Shown here in pieces: positions 25,491 to 36,223 of a stretch of DNA of 64,000 nt (position 1 is its first letter; each line of letters begins with the position of its first letter). The notes beneath the pieces were generated by a model that worked only from the letters and a program-made list of their open reading frames with translations, made no database searches and was not told where the DNA came from. The position numbers were made by a program, and so were the translations under genes. This stretch comes from Clostridia bacterium (GTDB lineage: Bacteria > Bacillota > Clostridia > Oscillospirales > Acutalibacteraceae): positions 1 through 64,000 of the forward strand of contig JAGAJB010000009.1 of NCBI GenBank assembly GCA_017626295.1. Direction: 5' to 3'.

Positions 25491-26913
25491 ATGCAAAAGA
25501 AAATTGAAAAATCATAGCCCTTATTAAAGAAAAAGATATTAAGATGGTGGATTTTAAGATGGTTGACATTAACGGTCAGTATCGCCACGTGACAATTCCT
25601 GCAGAGAATTTCTCCGAAGAAACATTCAAAAGCGGTATCGGTTTTGATGCATCCAACTACGGTTATGCAGTTGTTGAGAAGAGCGATATGGTCTTTATAC
25701 CGGACCCTGACGCAGCCATTATTGATCCCTTCTGCGAAATCCCCACATTATCTATGACGGGTAACGCAATGATCATCGACTCACCTGCCAACAGACCCCT
25801 TGCTCAATATCCCAGAAACATTGTTCTTGCCGCTGAGCAGTATATGAAGGATAGCGGTATTGCAGATACAATGCTCATTCTTCCCGAATTTGAATTCTAT
25901 CTTTTCGACCGGGTGGGTTGGAACGTTTCGCCCGACAATATCAGTGCAGGTGTTGATGCAAAGCAGTCATACTGGAACAGTTCTGTTACAGAAAACGGTG
26001 TCATTGTTCCAAGCAGAAGAATTACCATATAGCAAAGCCCTTTGACCTTACATACGAATGCCGTAGCGAAATGTGTATGCATATGGCAGATGCAGGTATC
26101 GAAATCAACTATCATCACCTCGAGGTTGCTGCATCAGGTCAGTTTGAGATTGAGCCTCAACTTGGTCAGATGTCAAAGATGGCAGATAACATAATGTGGA
26201 TTAAGTACATTATTCGCAATACTGCTCTCAAATACGGTAAAACTGCTACATTTATGCCCAAACCCATCTATGGCGAAGCAGGTAGCGGTATGCACGTTCA
26301 TATGCTTCTTCTTAAAGATGGCGAACCCGTATTCTCCGATGATAACGGATACTCAAATCTTAGCGAAACTGCCCACTACTTTATGGGTGGTCTTCTTAAG
26401 CACATCGGTTCTCTTTGTGCTATTACTAACCCCAGCACCAACTCTTTCAAGCGTCTTATTCCCGGTTTCGAGGCTCCTGTTACAATCGGCTACGCTACAT
26501 CAAACAGAAGTGCGGTTATCCGTATTCCTGCTTATGCAAAGGCTCCTGAGAAACGCCGTTTTGAACTTCGTAACCCCGATGCAATGTGCAACCCCTACTT
26601 CTGTTATGCCGCTATTCTTATGGCAGGTCTTGACGGTATCAAGAATAAAATTGACCCCCATGCAAACGGTTGGGGACCCTACGACTTCAATCTTTTCAAT
26701 CTTCCCGAGGAAGAAAAAGCAAAACTCAAAGGTCTTCCCACTTCTCTTGATGCAGCACTTGATGCATTGGAAGCAGATCACGATTACCTTACAGCAGGCG
26801 GAGTATTCCCCGAAGTTCTTATTAAGAACTTTATCAAAACAAAACGCGCAGAATGCAGCGAAATTTCAAAAATTCCTCACCCTGTTGAGTTTGAAAAATA
26901 TTATAATCTTTAA
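25491..26913 (+). pseudogene. glnA: Type I glutamine synthetase, interrupted by two single-base frameshifts
   Basis: The full GSI sequence is present in pieces. ATG 25491 gives MQKKIEK then a stop; one extra A in the gaaaaatc run (25509-25516) would continue as IIALIKEKDIKMVDFKM. The frame from 25544 then runs to 26032, but near 26010-26013 (gttccaag) one missing C diverts it; with CCC it reads VPKQKNYHIAKPFD into the intact remainder. Catalytic blocks GSGMHVHM, NPSTNSFKRLIPG and SNRSAVIRIP are intact. It would make glutamine from glutamate, ammonia and ATP. Both lesions look like shortened homopolymers, so an intact gene with assembly errors is at least as likely as a true pseudogene. Confidence 0.82.
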
Positions 26914-26924
26914 TATTATAAATT

Positions 26925-26957
26925 GCCCGACTTCTTACAAGGAAGTCGGGCTTTTTT
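26925..26957 (+). terminator. Rho-independent terminator after glutamine synthetase
   Basis: Perfect stem gcccgacttc (26925-26934)/gaagtcgggc (26942-26951) followed by six Ts. Confidence 0.9.
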
Positions 26958-27019
26958 GTAATATACTGTACAACTCTGAATATAATTAGTTGACCGCGGT
27001 TGTACAAGGAGTGAACGTA

Positions 27020-28288
27020 ATGGAAAATACGGAAAAAAAACGGATACTTGAAGATATAACGGGTACTGATGTAAACGATAAATTTAAACTCTGGCATATT
27101 TTGATTATAATTTTCACGGTTTTGTTCACTTTAGGGGTAATTATACTTTTTATTTTATACGGCTTTTTTTCGTTAAGTGACAGTTTCGGTAAAAACTTTT
27201 CAGATAATAAAGAAGATATAAATATAAAAACAGAAATAAGGGAAAACGATTATATGATTTCAGATTTTTCAGAAAACCCCTATGATTTACAGTTTTTTAT
27301 AGGGGGGTCAACGTATCAATTACCTGTAACTGTCACAGAGGTTCTGAAAGACGGTTGGGTTTTCGGTTTAAATGAAGAAGCCGAAAACGTTATCCCTGCG
27401 GGCGAAACCGCCGAAACTTATTTTACACTCTCTGACGGTACGGTTGTTTTTGCGACGCTTAAAAATTTCGGTAATGAAGAAATCACTCTTCGTCAGGCTT
27501 ATATAGTAGGCGTTAAATTCGATAAAGATTATATAGGCACAAAAAGTGATCTGACATTTTTCAAAAATCTTTCTTTAGGTGTTTCCGTAAGAAAATATGC
27601 AGAAAATATTTTCGGAAAGTGCCACGATATTTTTAAAATAAACAGCGGAACTGTTCTAAATTACAAAAAGGGAGAGAAAACGGTAAAACTTCTTTTTGAT
27701 AATTCCACGGGAAAACTTAAAGAGATAGGATATATAAATACCTCGTCGCCCGAAGATTTTTCCGAAGATGCATTTAAACAAATAAGTTCACAGAGGTATA
27801 AAAAGCCTGAAGAATTAGGGGTTAACCTTGTGTCAGGTGTTATGGAAATTGAGGGGGATTTATATAAACTCCCCATTCCTGTTTCGGAGTTTTTAAAGAA
27901 CGGCTGGGAAATAAGTTTTAAGGAGGATGATAAAACAACTCTGTCGGGTAATGAATATGCCTTCGGAATATTAAGAAAAGACGGTGTCACAATTCCCGAT
28001 GCGGAAATTTATAATTTCGACAAAACTAAAAATAATGTAGAAAACTGTTATGTAATAAGTGTGGCGGTTTCCTCGGAAAGTGAATTTGATATTTCACTTC
28101 CGAAAGATATTAAAACCGAAATGACTGAGGACGATTTTTTAGTAGCAGTCAGCGGTCTTAACTGCACACTAAATTCCGCCGAATTTAACCAATACACTTT
28201 CACGGACGGTAAAATAAACCTGACAGTAGACGTAGATAAACAGGAAAACAAAGTAAAATTTTGGATAATGCGGTACATTGTTGAATAG
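27020..28288 (+). CDS. Membrane-anchored protein with two copies of an unrecognised domain
   Basis: 422 aa from ATG 27020, 8 nt after aagga. One transmembrane segment at ~25-50 (HILIIIFTVLFTLGVIILF) leaves a long outer part. The outer part is duplicated: IGGSTYQLPVTVTEVLKDGW near residue 95 and IEGDLYKLPIPVSEFLKNGW near 280 are clear repeats, each followed by a beta-rich stretch ending in a YIVGV or YVISV strand. Each unit is about 180 residues. I do not recognise the domain. Standalone unit between two terminators. Confidence 0.68.
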   Translation: MENTEKKRILEDITGTDVNDKFKLWHILIIIFTVLFTLGVIILFILYGFFSLSDSFGKNFSDNKEDINIKTEIRENDYMISDFSENPYDLQFFIGGSTYQLPVTVTEVLKDGWVFGLNEEAENVIPAGETAETYFTLSDGTVVFATLKNFGNEEITLRQAYIVGVKFDKDYIGTKSDLTFFKNLSLGVSVRKYAENIFGKCHDIFKINSGTVLNYKKGEKTVKLLFDNSTGKLKEIGYINTSSPEDFSEDAFKQISSQRYKKPEELGVNLVSGVMEIEGDLYKLPIPVSEFLKNGWEISFKEDDKTTLSGNEYAFGILRKDGVTIPDAEIYNFDKTKNNVENCYVISVAVSSESEFDISLPKDIKTEMTEDDFLVAVSGLNCTLNSAEFNQYTFTDGKINLTVDVDKQENKVKFWIMRYIVE

Positions 28289-28298
28289 AAAAAATAAT

Positions 28299-28333
28299 CT
28301 CCCTCAACCAAATCAATGGTGAGGGAGTTTTTT
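28299..28333. terminator. Bidirectional terminator between convergent genes
   Basis: ctccctcaacca (28299-28310) pairs with tggtgagggag (28317-28327) with one bulge. Six Ts follow on the plus side, with an A/T-rich tail for the minus strand. Confidence 0.8.
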
Positions 28334-28341
28334 CAGTAAAA

Positions 28342-30138
28342 TTATTTATAAAGTGCGCCGAAGGCTTCGCATGCGCGGAAGTCTGCGCTTTCAAGTTCCT
28401 GTGTGCCGAATGCGTTCCAAACTGCAGGACGGAAGATTTTATCTTCAGAAACGTTGTGCATTGAAACGGGGATTCTGAGTATTGAGCAAAGTGTGATAAT
28501 ATCAGCACCGATGTGGCCGTAGGAAATTGCGCCGTGGTTTGCACCCCAATGGTTCATAACTTCGTATGCGGAAGTGAATGCGCCCTTACCTGTAAGGATA
28601 GGTGTGAACCATGTGCAAGGCCATGTGTAGTCTGTTCTTGCCCAGATTTTGTGTGAAACTTCATCGGGAAGAGCAACTGTGTAACCTTCGCAGATCTGAA
28701 CTGTTGGTCCAAGGCCTTTAACAAGGTTAAGACGAATCATTGTAGCGGGCATCTCTGCACGTGTTAAGAAACGGCTTGAATATCCGCCGCCGCGGAAGTA
28801 ACCGTTGTCGGCTGCACACCATTCTGTTGCAGCGTTAATCTTGCTTATATCGTCCTCGGTAACGTTGTACCATTCTTTGATGATGCCGTTGCCGTTTTCG
28901 TCTTTAACTTCACCGCAAGCATCAAGACAGCAAGCACCTGAGTTAATAAGGTGGATGAAGCCTTTTCCTTCTTTTGCTTTGCCTTCAAGTTCGTAACCTG
29001 TTGCTTTCTTAAGAGCCTCGGGGCTCCAGTAGGTACGAACGTCAGCAAACATCTGAGGTCTGTTTGTAAGAAGTTTCATAAAGAGCATGCTAACGCCGTT
29101 AAGAGTATCGTTTTCGGTAGCAAGGATGTAGGGTTCGCGAGCACCGTTCCAGTCGAAACTTGTGTTAAGCATTGCTTCTGCAAAGTCAGCGTTGGGGTAG
29201 AAGTCTGTCCACTGTCTCTGACCCTGGAAACCTGCTGCAATAGCGTTATGACCGACCATTTCTTCCTCTCTGCCTTCGGGAAGGTTTTTATTGCCGTTCA
29301 TAAGGTCTTTGATGATGCACATCATCTTAACTGTGAAATCCCAGTCTTTTTCTTTCTGTTCGTCGCTCTTCTTTACGAAGTCGGGGTTCTTATCGAAACC
29401 TTCTTTGCAGTTTTCTTTAACCCATTTGTATGCTTTCTGATATTCAGCCTCGTCATAAATGCCCTCGGACATTCGACGGATGATTTCAACTTCATCAACA
29501 GATTCAACTCTCATACCGAGATAATCTTCAAAGAAGTCTGTGTCAATTGAAGAACCTGCAATACCCATACAGATAGAACCGATCTGAAGGTAAGATTTAC
29601 CTTTCATTGTTGCAGCGGCAACAGCGGCTCTTGCAAAACGAAGAAGTTTTTCTTCAACGTCAGCGGGGATAGAAGTATCGTCAGCATCCTGAACGTCTTT
29701 GCCGTAGATACCGAATGCGGGAAGGCCTTTCTGTGCGTGTGCTGCAAGAACTGCTGCAAGGTAAACAGCACCGGGGCGTTCTGTACCGTTGAAGCCCCAG
29801 ACACCTTTGATAGTTGTGGGGTCCATATCCATTGTTTCGGAACCGTAGCACCAGCAGGGTGTAACGGAAAGAGTAATCTGAACGCCTTCTTTACGGAATT
29901 TATCCGCACAAGCGGCTGCTTCTGCAACTCTGCCGATAGTTGTGTCGGCGATAACAACCTTTACGGGTTCGCCGTTTGAATATTTAAGATTTTCAGTAAA
30001 AAGTTTAGCGGCTGATTTAGCCATATTCATAGTCTGATCTTCAAGAGATTCTCTGACTTTGAGAGGTCCGCGTCTGCCGTCAATAATGGGACGAATACCG
30101 ATTACCGGATAATCGCCGATAAATCTGTTTTCTGCCAT
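28342..30138 (-). CDS. fucI: L-fucose isomerase
   Basis: 598 aa, close to the 591 of E. coli FucI and collinear with it: [72 protein letters not shown]. The Mn-site residues of FucI are conserved in ATENDTLNG (Glu), [11 protein letters not shown] (Asp) and WGANHGA (His). It converts L-fucose to L-fuculose (and D-arabinose to D-ribulose) in the cytosol, the first step of fucose use. No fucK or fucA lies next to it, so the rest of the pathway must be elsewhere. Its own promoter and a palindrome lie upstream. Confidence 0.95.
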   Translation of the reverse strand: MAENRFIGDYPVIGIRPIIDGRRGPLKVRESLEDQTMNMAKSAAKLFTENLKYSNGEPVKVVIADTTIGRVAEAAACADKFRKEGVQITLSVTPCWCYGSETMDMDPTTIKGVWGFNGTERPGAVYLAAVLAAHAQKGLPAFGIYGKDVQDADDTSIPADVEEKLLRFARAAVAAATMKGKSYLQIGSICMGIAGSSIDTDFFEDYLGMRVESVDEVEIIRRMSEGIYDEAEYQKAYKWVKENCKEGFDKNPDFVKKSDEQKEKDWDFTVKMMCIIKDLMNGNKNLPEGREEEMVGHNAIAAGFQGQRQWTDFYPNADFAEAMLNTSFDWNGAREPYILATENDTLNGVSMLFMKLLTNRPQMFADVRTYWSPEALKKATGYELEGKAKEGKGFIHLINSGACCLDACGEVKDENGNGIIKEWYNVTEDDISKINAATEWCAADNGYFRGGGYSSRFLTRAEMPATMIRLNLVKGLGPTVQICEGYTVALPDEVSHKIWARTDYTWPCTWFTPILTGKGAFTSAYEVMNHWGANHGAISYGHIGADIITLCSILRIPVSMHNVSEDKIFRPAVWNAFGTQELESADFRACEAFGALYK

Positions 30139-30163
30139 AGTTTTATCATCCTTTCATCTGTAC

Positions 30164-30215
30164 TTTGTACAAATTATTTCATTTAATAGTATATCACAAA
30201 AATTCTTGTTTTCAA
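30164..30215 (-). promoter_or_regulatory. fucI promoter with palindrome in the leader
   Basis: On the minus strand, -35 TTGAAA (30215-30210) and -10 TATACT (30193-30188) with a 16-bp spacer. A 10-bp palindrome TTTGTACAAA (30164-30173) lies between the -10 and the fucI start, a plausible operator. Confidence 0.55.
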
Positions 30216-30345
30216 TTGATTATAAGTAAAAAAATATCAGAATATTATGGGCAAAATGACAATGAAATAAATCGATAACAGTAGTAAAAGGGGTTTTTGT
30301 ATTTTTTGTTAAAATTTTTTGTCTAAAATGTGTGACAAATATGCA

Positions 30346-30374
30346 TTGAAAAAGTGTAAATCATACAGTAAAAT
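30346..30374 (+). promoter_or_regulatory. Promoter of the large secreted repeat protein
   Basis: -35 TTGAAA (30346-30351), 17-bp spacer, -10 TAAAAT (30369-30374). The ribosome binding site aaggagg follows before ATG 30404. Confidence 0.6.
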
Positions 30375-30403
30375 AAAATCAAACAGACAAGGAGGTCAAA
30401 AAT

Positions 30404-33400
30404 ATGAAAAGGACGTTAAGTGTATTATTATCTGTTATTATGGTATTATCGCTTTTCTCTTGTTTAAGTGTGGTATCATTTGCAACAGACGTAACTCTTG
30501 AATCGGTTGATTTTACCCCTGCAAACGAAATAAGCGGGTATGAGAATACCGATGGTTACTGGGAAATTTATTATAACGATCAGACCGGTGAAAAAGGTTA
30601 CTATTTTTACTACGAGTTCTTCTATGAATGGGAGGACGGTAACGTTATAACCCTTACATATTCAGACGGAACAACCAAGGAATATGTATGTGAGGATGCA
30701 TATTATTATGATGAAGACGGAAATATGCTGGATGAAGATCCGCTGTATTTCTACGATAATCAGGAGAAAGAACACTGGGGTTTAGGAACTAATTATATTA
30801 CTATGGAATATGATGGCGTTTCCACAGAATACCCTGTTGAAATTCTTGAATCTCCTGTTGAATCCATTGAATTTATACCTGCATATCCTATTGAACTTAC
30901 TCAGGACATCAGTGGCGAGAAAACGGAGTATGAAATCGGACCCAATGAGGGACAAGAATATTTTTCTTACTATAATTATTGCATTTTTAACGAAGGTAAT
31001 GAATTAGTTGTAGAATATACCGACGGCACGGTTGAAACCTTTGTAAGTGATGGTTGGGATTTTTACAACGAAAATGAAGATGTACTTGTAAGTGGAAATT
31101 TAAAAGAATATGATGTTCAGGAGTTAAATCCTTGGACCGAAACAGGCGCACATTCATTTGTATTCTATTATATGGGTTGCAGATTTGAAGTTCCTGTAAC
31201 TATTATTGAGAATCCTGTTGCTACAATTAAGTATATTCCCGCAGGCACGTATACTGCTATTGAAAATTTCAACGGATATTATGAAGAATGTGAATGTGAT
31301 GTTTGCATTCAGGGTGACAGCGAATTTTATAAGTATTATGAAGATTCTGTAAACTTCCCTCTTGTAGGGGATAAACTTATCGTAACAAATAAAGATTCAA
31401 CAATTACTGAGTTTATTTACGATGGCGACTGGTTCTTTGATTCAGAAGGAAACGAATTGCCTTATGATTACGAAATTGAAACTTATCAGGAAGAAGACCA
31501 TTGGGAATTAGGCACAGAGTATTTCATTCTTTGTTGTGCAGGTAAGAGTGTAGAACTTCCTGTTGAAATTATAACCAACCCCATTGAGTCAATAGATGTT
31601 TATACAGAATCTCCTGTAACAATCTATGAGCAAACAAACGGTTATTGGGATTACTATTATGACGAAAACGGCGATGAAACGGAATTCTATTACTATGAAT
31701 GTCCCCTTTACAGCGACGGTGTGTCACTTATTATAAACAACACCGACGGTACATCAAAAACTTATATCTATGATTCATATGAAGAGTGGTTCTATGCGGA
31801 AGACGGAACTGAACTTTATTATGATATGGGTATCACTTCCAACCAGTACGATGCACCTTGGGGTATCGGTGAGCACGAATTCCAACTTGAGCATATGGGT
31901 ATAGAGTTTACCTTACCCGTTACAATTGTTGAAAATCCTGTTGAAAGTATAGAGTTTACTACCGCTGAGCCGTTAGTATTTGAATATGAAGTTGACGGTT
32001 CTTGGGGAGAAGCATACGACGAAGAGAATGGCGAATTCTACGATGCGTTTATCTATGATATTGAGAAATATTCACCTTACTCAGAGGGTAATAAATTAAC
32101 AGTTAACTACACTACGGGTGAAAAAGACGTCTTCACCTACAGCGAGGCTGACGGCGGTTTTGTAAATGACGACGGTACACCCCTCGCATTTACAGAGGAA
32201 ATTATATTCAGAGATGCACAACTTGTCTTGCCCTGGACTTTAGACGCTGAAACAAATTATATCGTTGTAGAGTTTATGGGCAGATATACAGCAGTAAGAG
32301 TATCCCTCTATAACGGTGCTAAACCTGAAGCGGCAGAAATTACAGGTTGCTATAACGGCGACGGAGTTATCGGTATTGAGTGGGATAACGTTACAAACGC
32401 AACAGAGTACCTTATTTACAGACGCAGCGGTACGGGTGCGTGGAAAGTAGTAGGCACAACTACTGAAAATTATTTTATCGACACTGAAGATATTAAAGAT
32501 TATCAGAGTTACAAATACTTTGTACACGCTAAAAACGCAAACGGACAGAGTGCTTATGACAGCAACAAAGTTGTTACAATAATGTATATTCCTCCGTTAA
32601 AGAGTTTCTCAGTATCCAACACAAGCGCAGGCATAAGAATCAACTGTGGCATCACAGAGGGTCAAAATGCAATTTACCGTTTGGATGAGGGCGAAGAGGA
32701 ATGGATATATATCGGTATCGCTCCCGGTAATGAACCGCATATTTATGACCCCTATGTTGAAAGTGGTGTTGTATATACATATGCAGCGGTTAAAGTTTAC
32801 GGTGACTACGTAAGTGCACCTGTTTACAGCAATACTGTTACATATCTTGCAACACCTGAGTTAACAAAAGTATTGAATGTGGCTAACGGCGTTCAGGTAA
32901 GATGGAACGCAGTAGACGGAGCCAAATCTTACAACGTATACCGCAAAACTGCAACAACAGGTTGGATTCTTTTAGGAAAAACCGCAGGTGCTTCATATAC
33001 TGATACCACCGCAAAAGCAGGCACAACGTATACTTACACTGCAAGAGCAGTTGCAGACGGTTCAATGAGTGCTTATGAAAGCGGTCTTAGCATTAAACGC
33101 ATAGCAACACCTAAATTAACAGGTGTTTCCAACAGTAATAACGGATTGTATGTTAAATGGAACAAGGTTGCAGATGCTACCGAGTACAGAGTATACCGCA
33201 AGACGTTGAATTCCGGTTGGAAGTATCTTGCAACTACCAAAAACACATATTATACAGACACATCCATTAAAGATAAGTGCGGTTATTACTACGGATATAC
33301 GGTAATCGCCGTAAGCGGAAATACATACAGCGGTTTTGATAACACGGGTGTTATGATGCAGCGACTTTTCGCGCCCGCACTTAAATCAGCGAAGAATGTT

Positions 33401-34705
33401 AACGACGGAATTCAGTTCACATGGGGTGCTGTAAGCGGTGCAAGAAGTTATTATGTATACCGCAAAACCGCAACAACAGGTTGGGTTCTTCTCGGCACGT
33501 CAACCACCACGACTTACCTTGATAAAACCGCACAACCCGGTGTTAAATACACTTACACCGCAAGGGCTGTTCATAATAAATATATAAGCACTTACCAAAG
33601 CGGTATAAGTGTAACCCGCCTTACAACTCCTAAGATAACAGGGGTTTCTAACAGCAATAACGGTATATATGTAAAATGGGGCAAGGTTACAGGCGCAACG
33701 GAATACAGAGTTTACCGTAAAACATTGAATTCCGGTTGGAAGTATATTGCTACAACAAAGAATAATTATTATACCGATACCGCTATTAAAAACAACTGCG
33801 GATATTACTACGGTTACACAATAATTGCCGTTAACGGTAAAACTTGGAGTACTTTTGATAATAACGGCGTTATGACAAAACGCCTGTTTACACCTGTTCT
33901 TAAGAGTACCGTTAATGTGGATTCGGGTATTCAGATTACCTGGGGAGCAGTAAAAGGTGCAGCAGGATACAATGTGTACCGTAAAACTGCAAATTCAGGT
34001 TGGGTGCTTATAGGAAAAGCAAGCGAAACATCTTATATTGATGAAACCGCAGTTGCAGGCACAACATACACATACACCGTAAGAGCATATTATAACAATT
34101 ATCTCAGTAATTATAATACCGCGGGCGTTAAGGGAAGATATGTTCCTGAAGCGTCTCTTGATGGAATTTTCAATAGAGCGAAAGGTGTTGAGTTATGGTT
34201 TACCCCTGTTTCTACTGCTAGTCAATACCATATTTACAGAAAGGCAGACGGCGGCAATTGGGAAAAAATTCAGATTGTTAATAAAAATGATTTGAAGAAG
34301 AATGATAAAGGTTTGTTCTATTGCACGGATACAACACCAAAAAGCAACACCCAATATTCATATATGGTTAGGGCATATGATAGTGGTTATATGGGTGCAT
34401 TTTCTAATAGCAGAGACGTAATATATTTAGATCCCGTATCAGTTACATCTGCCGTAGCCGGTAAAGGTAGTATAACTATTAAATGGACTTCTGCTGAATG
34501 CGATTTTTACGAGGTGCTTAGATCTGATGATAGCGGTGATTTTTCCTTCAAGGTTTTTAAAGTAGATAAAGAGAAAACAACCTATGTCGATACAGAAGTT
34601 GTTTCAGGCGTGACTTATAACTATTCTGTTGTGGCTACGGGTGGTCCTAAAGGTGCTACAGAGAGAGGAGCATGTGCTCAAGAGAAAACTTGCACTGCTA
34701 AATAA
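30404..34705 (+). CDS. Large secreted protein: five acidic repeats plus nine Fn3-like modules
   Basis: 1433 aa. A clear signal peptide (MKRTLSVLLS, hydrophobic core, cleavage near SFATD) precedes five tandem ~120-residue units, rich in Tyr/Glu/Asp, each ending in a strand such as EYPVEILESP or LPVTIVENP and restarting with VESI. Then come about nine ~86-residue fibronectin-type-III-like modules; modules 3-7 alternate A-B-A-B-A (A: YNVYRKTATTGW; B: YRVYRKTLNSGW). It ends without an LPXTG motif, dockerin or transmembrane anchor. Probably an extracellular adhesin or glycan-contacting scaffold; the ligand is unknown. Single-gene unit with its own promoter and terminator. Confidence 0.85.
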   Translation: MKRTLSVLLSVIMVLSLFSCLSVVSFATDVTLESVDFTPANEISGYENTDGYWEIYYNDQTGEKGYYFYYEFFYEWEDGNVITLTYSDGTTKEYVCEDAYYYDEDGNMLDEDPLYFYDNQEKEHWGLGTNYITMEYDGVSTEYPVEILESPVESIEFIPAYPIELTQDISGEKTEYEIGPNEGQEYFSYYNYCIFNEGNELVVEYTDGTVETFVSDGWDFYNENEDVLVSGNLKEYDVQELNPWTETGAHSFVFYYMGCRFEVPVTIIENPVATIKYIPAGTYTAIENFNGYYEECECDVCIQGDSEFYKYYEDSVNFPLVGDKLIVTNKDSTITEFIYDGDWFFDSEGNELPYDYEIETYQEEDHWELGTEYFILCCAGKSVELPVEIITNPIESIDVYTESPVTIYEQTNGYWDYYYDENGDETEFYYYECPLYSDGVSLIINNTDGTSKTYIYDSYEEWFYAEDGTELYYDMGITSNQYDAPWGIGEHEFQLEHMGIEFTLPVTIVENPVESIEFTTAEPLVFEYEVDGSWGEAYDEENGEFYDAFIYDIEKYSPYSEGNKLTVNYTTGEKDVFTYSEADGGFVNDDGTPLAFTEEIIFRDAQLVLPWTLDAETNYIVVEFMGRYTAVRVSLYNGAKPEAAEITGCYNGDGVIGIEWDNVTNATEYLIYRRSGTGAWKVVGTTTENYFIDTEDIKDYQSYKYFVHAKNANGQSAYDSNKVVTIMYIPPLKSFSVSNTSAGIRINCGITEGQNAIYRLDEGEEEWIYIGIAPGNEPHIYDPYVESGVVYTYAAVKVYGDYVSAPVYSNTVTYLATPELTKVLNVANGVQVRWNAVDGAKSYNVYRKTATTGWILLGKTAGASYTDTTAKAGTTYTYTARAVADGSMSAYESGLSIKRIATPKLTGVSNSNNGLYVKWNKVADATEYRVYRKTLNSGWKYLATTKNTYYTDTSIKDKCGYYYGYTVIAVSGNTYSGFDNTGVMMQRLFAPALKSAKNVNDGIQFTWGAVSGARSYYVYRKTATTGWVLLGTSTTTTYLDKTAQPGVKYTYTARAVHNKYISTYQSGISVTRLTTPKITGVSNSNNGIYVKWGKVTGATEYRVYRKTLNSGWKYIATTKNNYYTDTAIKNNCGYYYGYTIIAVNGKTWSTFDNNGVMTKRLFTPVLKSTVNVDSGIQITWGAVKGAAGYNVYRKTANSGWVLIGKASETSYIDETAVAGTTYTYTVRAYYNNYLSNYNTAGVKGRYVPEASLDGIFNRAKGVELWFTPVSTASQYHIYRKADGGNWEKIQIVNKNDLKKNDKGLFYCTDTTPKSNTQYSYMVRAYDSGYMGAFSNSRDVIYLDPVSVTSAVAGKGSITIKWTSAECDFYEVLRSDDSGDFSFKVFKVDKEKTTYVDTEVVSGVTYNYSVVATGGPKGATERGACAQEKTCTAK
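33107..33890 (+). repeat. 519-bp tandem duplication inside the Fn3 region
   Basis: The B module at 33107 and its copy at 33626 are offset by 519 bp (173 codons, one A plus one B module) and are nearly identical in protein and strongly similar in DNA. This points to recent expansion by unequal recombination. Confidence 0.7.
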
Positions 34706-34707
34706 AC

Positions 34708-34747
34708 AATTCAGGGACGGATTAAAAATCCGTCCCTGAATTTTTTT
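34708..34747. terminator. Terminator with 16-bp perfect stem
   Basis: Left arm 34708-34723 and right arm 34727-34742 (core cagggacggatt/aatccgtccctg) with a 3-nt loop and T run to 34747. It lies between the convergent repeat-protein and glyA genes and can serve both. Confidence 0.92.
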
Positions 34748-34751
34748 ATTT

Positions 34752-36008
34752 TTATGAATTATAAAGCGGATATTTGTCACAGATTTTTGAAACACGCTCT
34801 CTTATAAGGTCTGCGCTGTTGTCAAAATCAGTTGCGGCAAGTTTAATGAACTCTGCAATGTCAGCCATATCCTGTGCCTCGAAACCTCTGGTGGTAACTG
34901 CGGCAGTACCGATTCTTACACCGCTTGTAACAAAGGGTTTTTCGGGGTCTTTGGGAATAGCGTTTTTGTTTACTGTGATGTAAACTTCGTCAAGGCGTCT
35001 TTCAAGTTCTTTACCTGTAATGCCGAGGCTTCTCAGGTCGAGAAGAAGAAGGTGGTTATCAGAACCGCCGGAAACCATATCAACACCCTGTGCAGCCAAA
35101 CCGTTTTCAAGTGCTTTACAGTTGGAAATAACTTTATTTGAGTATTCTTTGAATTCGGGTTTAAGTGCTTCGCCGAAGCAGATAGCCTTAGCGGCAATTA
35201 TATGCATAAGGGGACCGCCCTGGATACCGGGGAAAATAGCCTTGTTGACTTTCTTGGCGATTTCTTCGTCATTTGTAAGGATAAGACCGCCACGGGGACC
35301 GCGCAAAGTTTTATGTGTAGTTGATGTTACAACGTGTGCGTAGGGGATGGGTGATGGATGTTTGTCTGCGGCAACAAGGCCTGCAATGTGAGCCATATCC
35401 ACCATAAAGAGTGCGCCTACTGAGTCGGCAACTTCGCGGATTCTTTTGAAATCGATAGTTCTGGGATATGCGGAAGCACCTGCAACGATAAGTTTAGGTT
35501 TGCATTCTTTTGCCTTTTTCTCAAGTTCATCGTAATCAAGGAAACCGTTGTCATCAACGCCGTAACTCTCAAAATTAAAGTATGAACCGCTTACGTTTAC
35601 GGGTGAACCGTGTGTAAGGTGGCCGCCGTCTGCAAGGCTCATACCGAGAACGGTATCACCGGGCTGAAGAAGTGCAAAATATACGGCAAAGTTGGCCTGT
35701 GAGCCTGAATGGGGCTGAACGTTTGCGAACTCGCAACCAAAAAGTTTTTTTGCACGTTCAATAGCAAGGCTTTCTGCAATATCTACGTATTCGCAACCGC
35801 CGTAATATCTGCGTGAAGGATAACCCTCTGCATATTTGTTTGTGAGTATACTGCCGCTTGCAGCCATAACTGCTGCGGAAGTGTAGTTTTCACTTGCAAT
35901 AAGTTCAATGTTTCTGCTCTGGCGAACCTGTTCTTTCTGAAATGCTTCAAAAAGTTCGCTGTCTGCACTTTGGAGAAGTTCAAAATCCTTTTCGAGATAG
36001 GAATTCAT
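34752..36008 (-). CDS. glyA: Serine hydroxymethyltransferase
   Basis: 418 aa, full length for bacterial GlyA. PLP-enzyme blocks: [12 protein letters not shown] near the start, [16 protein letters not shown], and the Schiff-base Lys segment [14 protein letters not shown] (~225-238). It interconverts serine and glycine with tetrahydrofolate, giving 5,10-methylene-THF for one-carbon metabolism. The start has aggagg upstream. A minus-strand -10-like TATAAT (36051-36046) lies ~40 bp before it. Single-gene unit. Confidence 0.96.
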   Translation of the reverse strand: MNSYLEKDFELLQSADSELFEAFQKEQVRQSRNIELIASENYTSAAVMAASGSILTNKYAEGYPSRRYYGGCEYVDIAESLAIERAKKLFGCEFANVQPHSGSQANFAVYFALLQPGDTVLGMSLADGGHLTHGSPVNVSGSYFNFESYGVDDNGFLDYDELEKKAKECKPKLIVAGASAYPRTIDFKRIREVADSVGALFMVDMAHIAGLVAADKHPSPIPYAHVVTSTTHKTLRGPRGGLILTNDEEIAKKVNKAIFPGIQGGPLMHIIAAKAICFGEALKPEFKEYSNKVISNCKALENGLAAQGVDMVSGGSDNHLLLLDLRSLGITGKELERRLDEVYITVNKNAIPKDPEKPFVTSGVRIGTAAVTTRGFEAQDMADIAEFIKLAATDFDNSADLIRERVSKICDKYPLYNS

Positions 36009-36169
36009 AATAAAACCTCCTGAAATTTAATGAAGATATATCGTGATTATAATACAATAAAAAATCTTTTATTTCAACAAAAAGAGGGAAGTTAAATATT
36101 TAACACAGAAAGTTTGGAACTTTTAACATAAATAATATATTTGTTCCATTTATTTTTGAATTTTTTATA

Positions 36170-36223
36170 TTGCTAATCAGCAAAATAGTGTTATAATTAC
36201 TATGTGTGATAGTGTGTTATAAT
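36170..36223 (+). promoter_or_regulatory. nad operon promoter with direct repeats
   Basis: -35 TTGCTA (36170-36175), 16-bp spacer, -10 TATAAT (36192-36197). The 10-mer gtgttataat occurs at 36188-36197 (covering the -10) and again at 36214-36223, offset by 26 bp. This could be a repressor site or just a duplicated -10. Confidence 0.5.

Noticed and set aside
26270-26989. 239-codon open frame on the plus strand inside glutamine synthetase
   Set aside because: It lies in another frame of strongly conserved glutamine synthetase sequence and its translation is low-complexity and family-free; a shadow frame.
28951-29550. 199-codon plus-strand frame antisense to fucI
   Set aside because: Fully inside fucI, rich in Cys/Phe/Val runs typical of antisense frames, no ribosome binding site.
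33100-34130. Periodic repeats resembling an array
   Set aside because: The repeat is in frame with a 173-codon period and encodes Fn3-like modules; it has no short repeat/spacer pattern, so not CRISPR.
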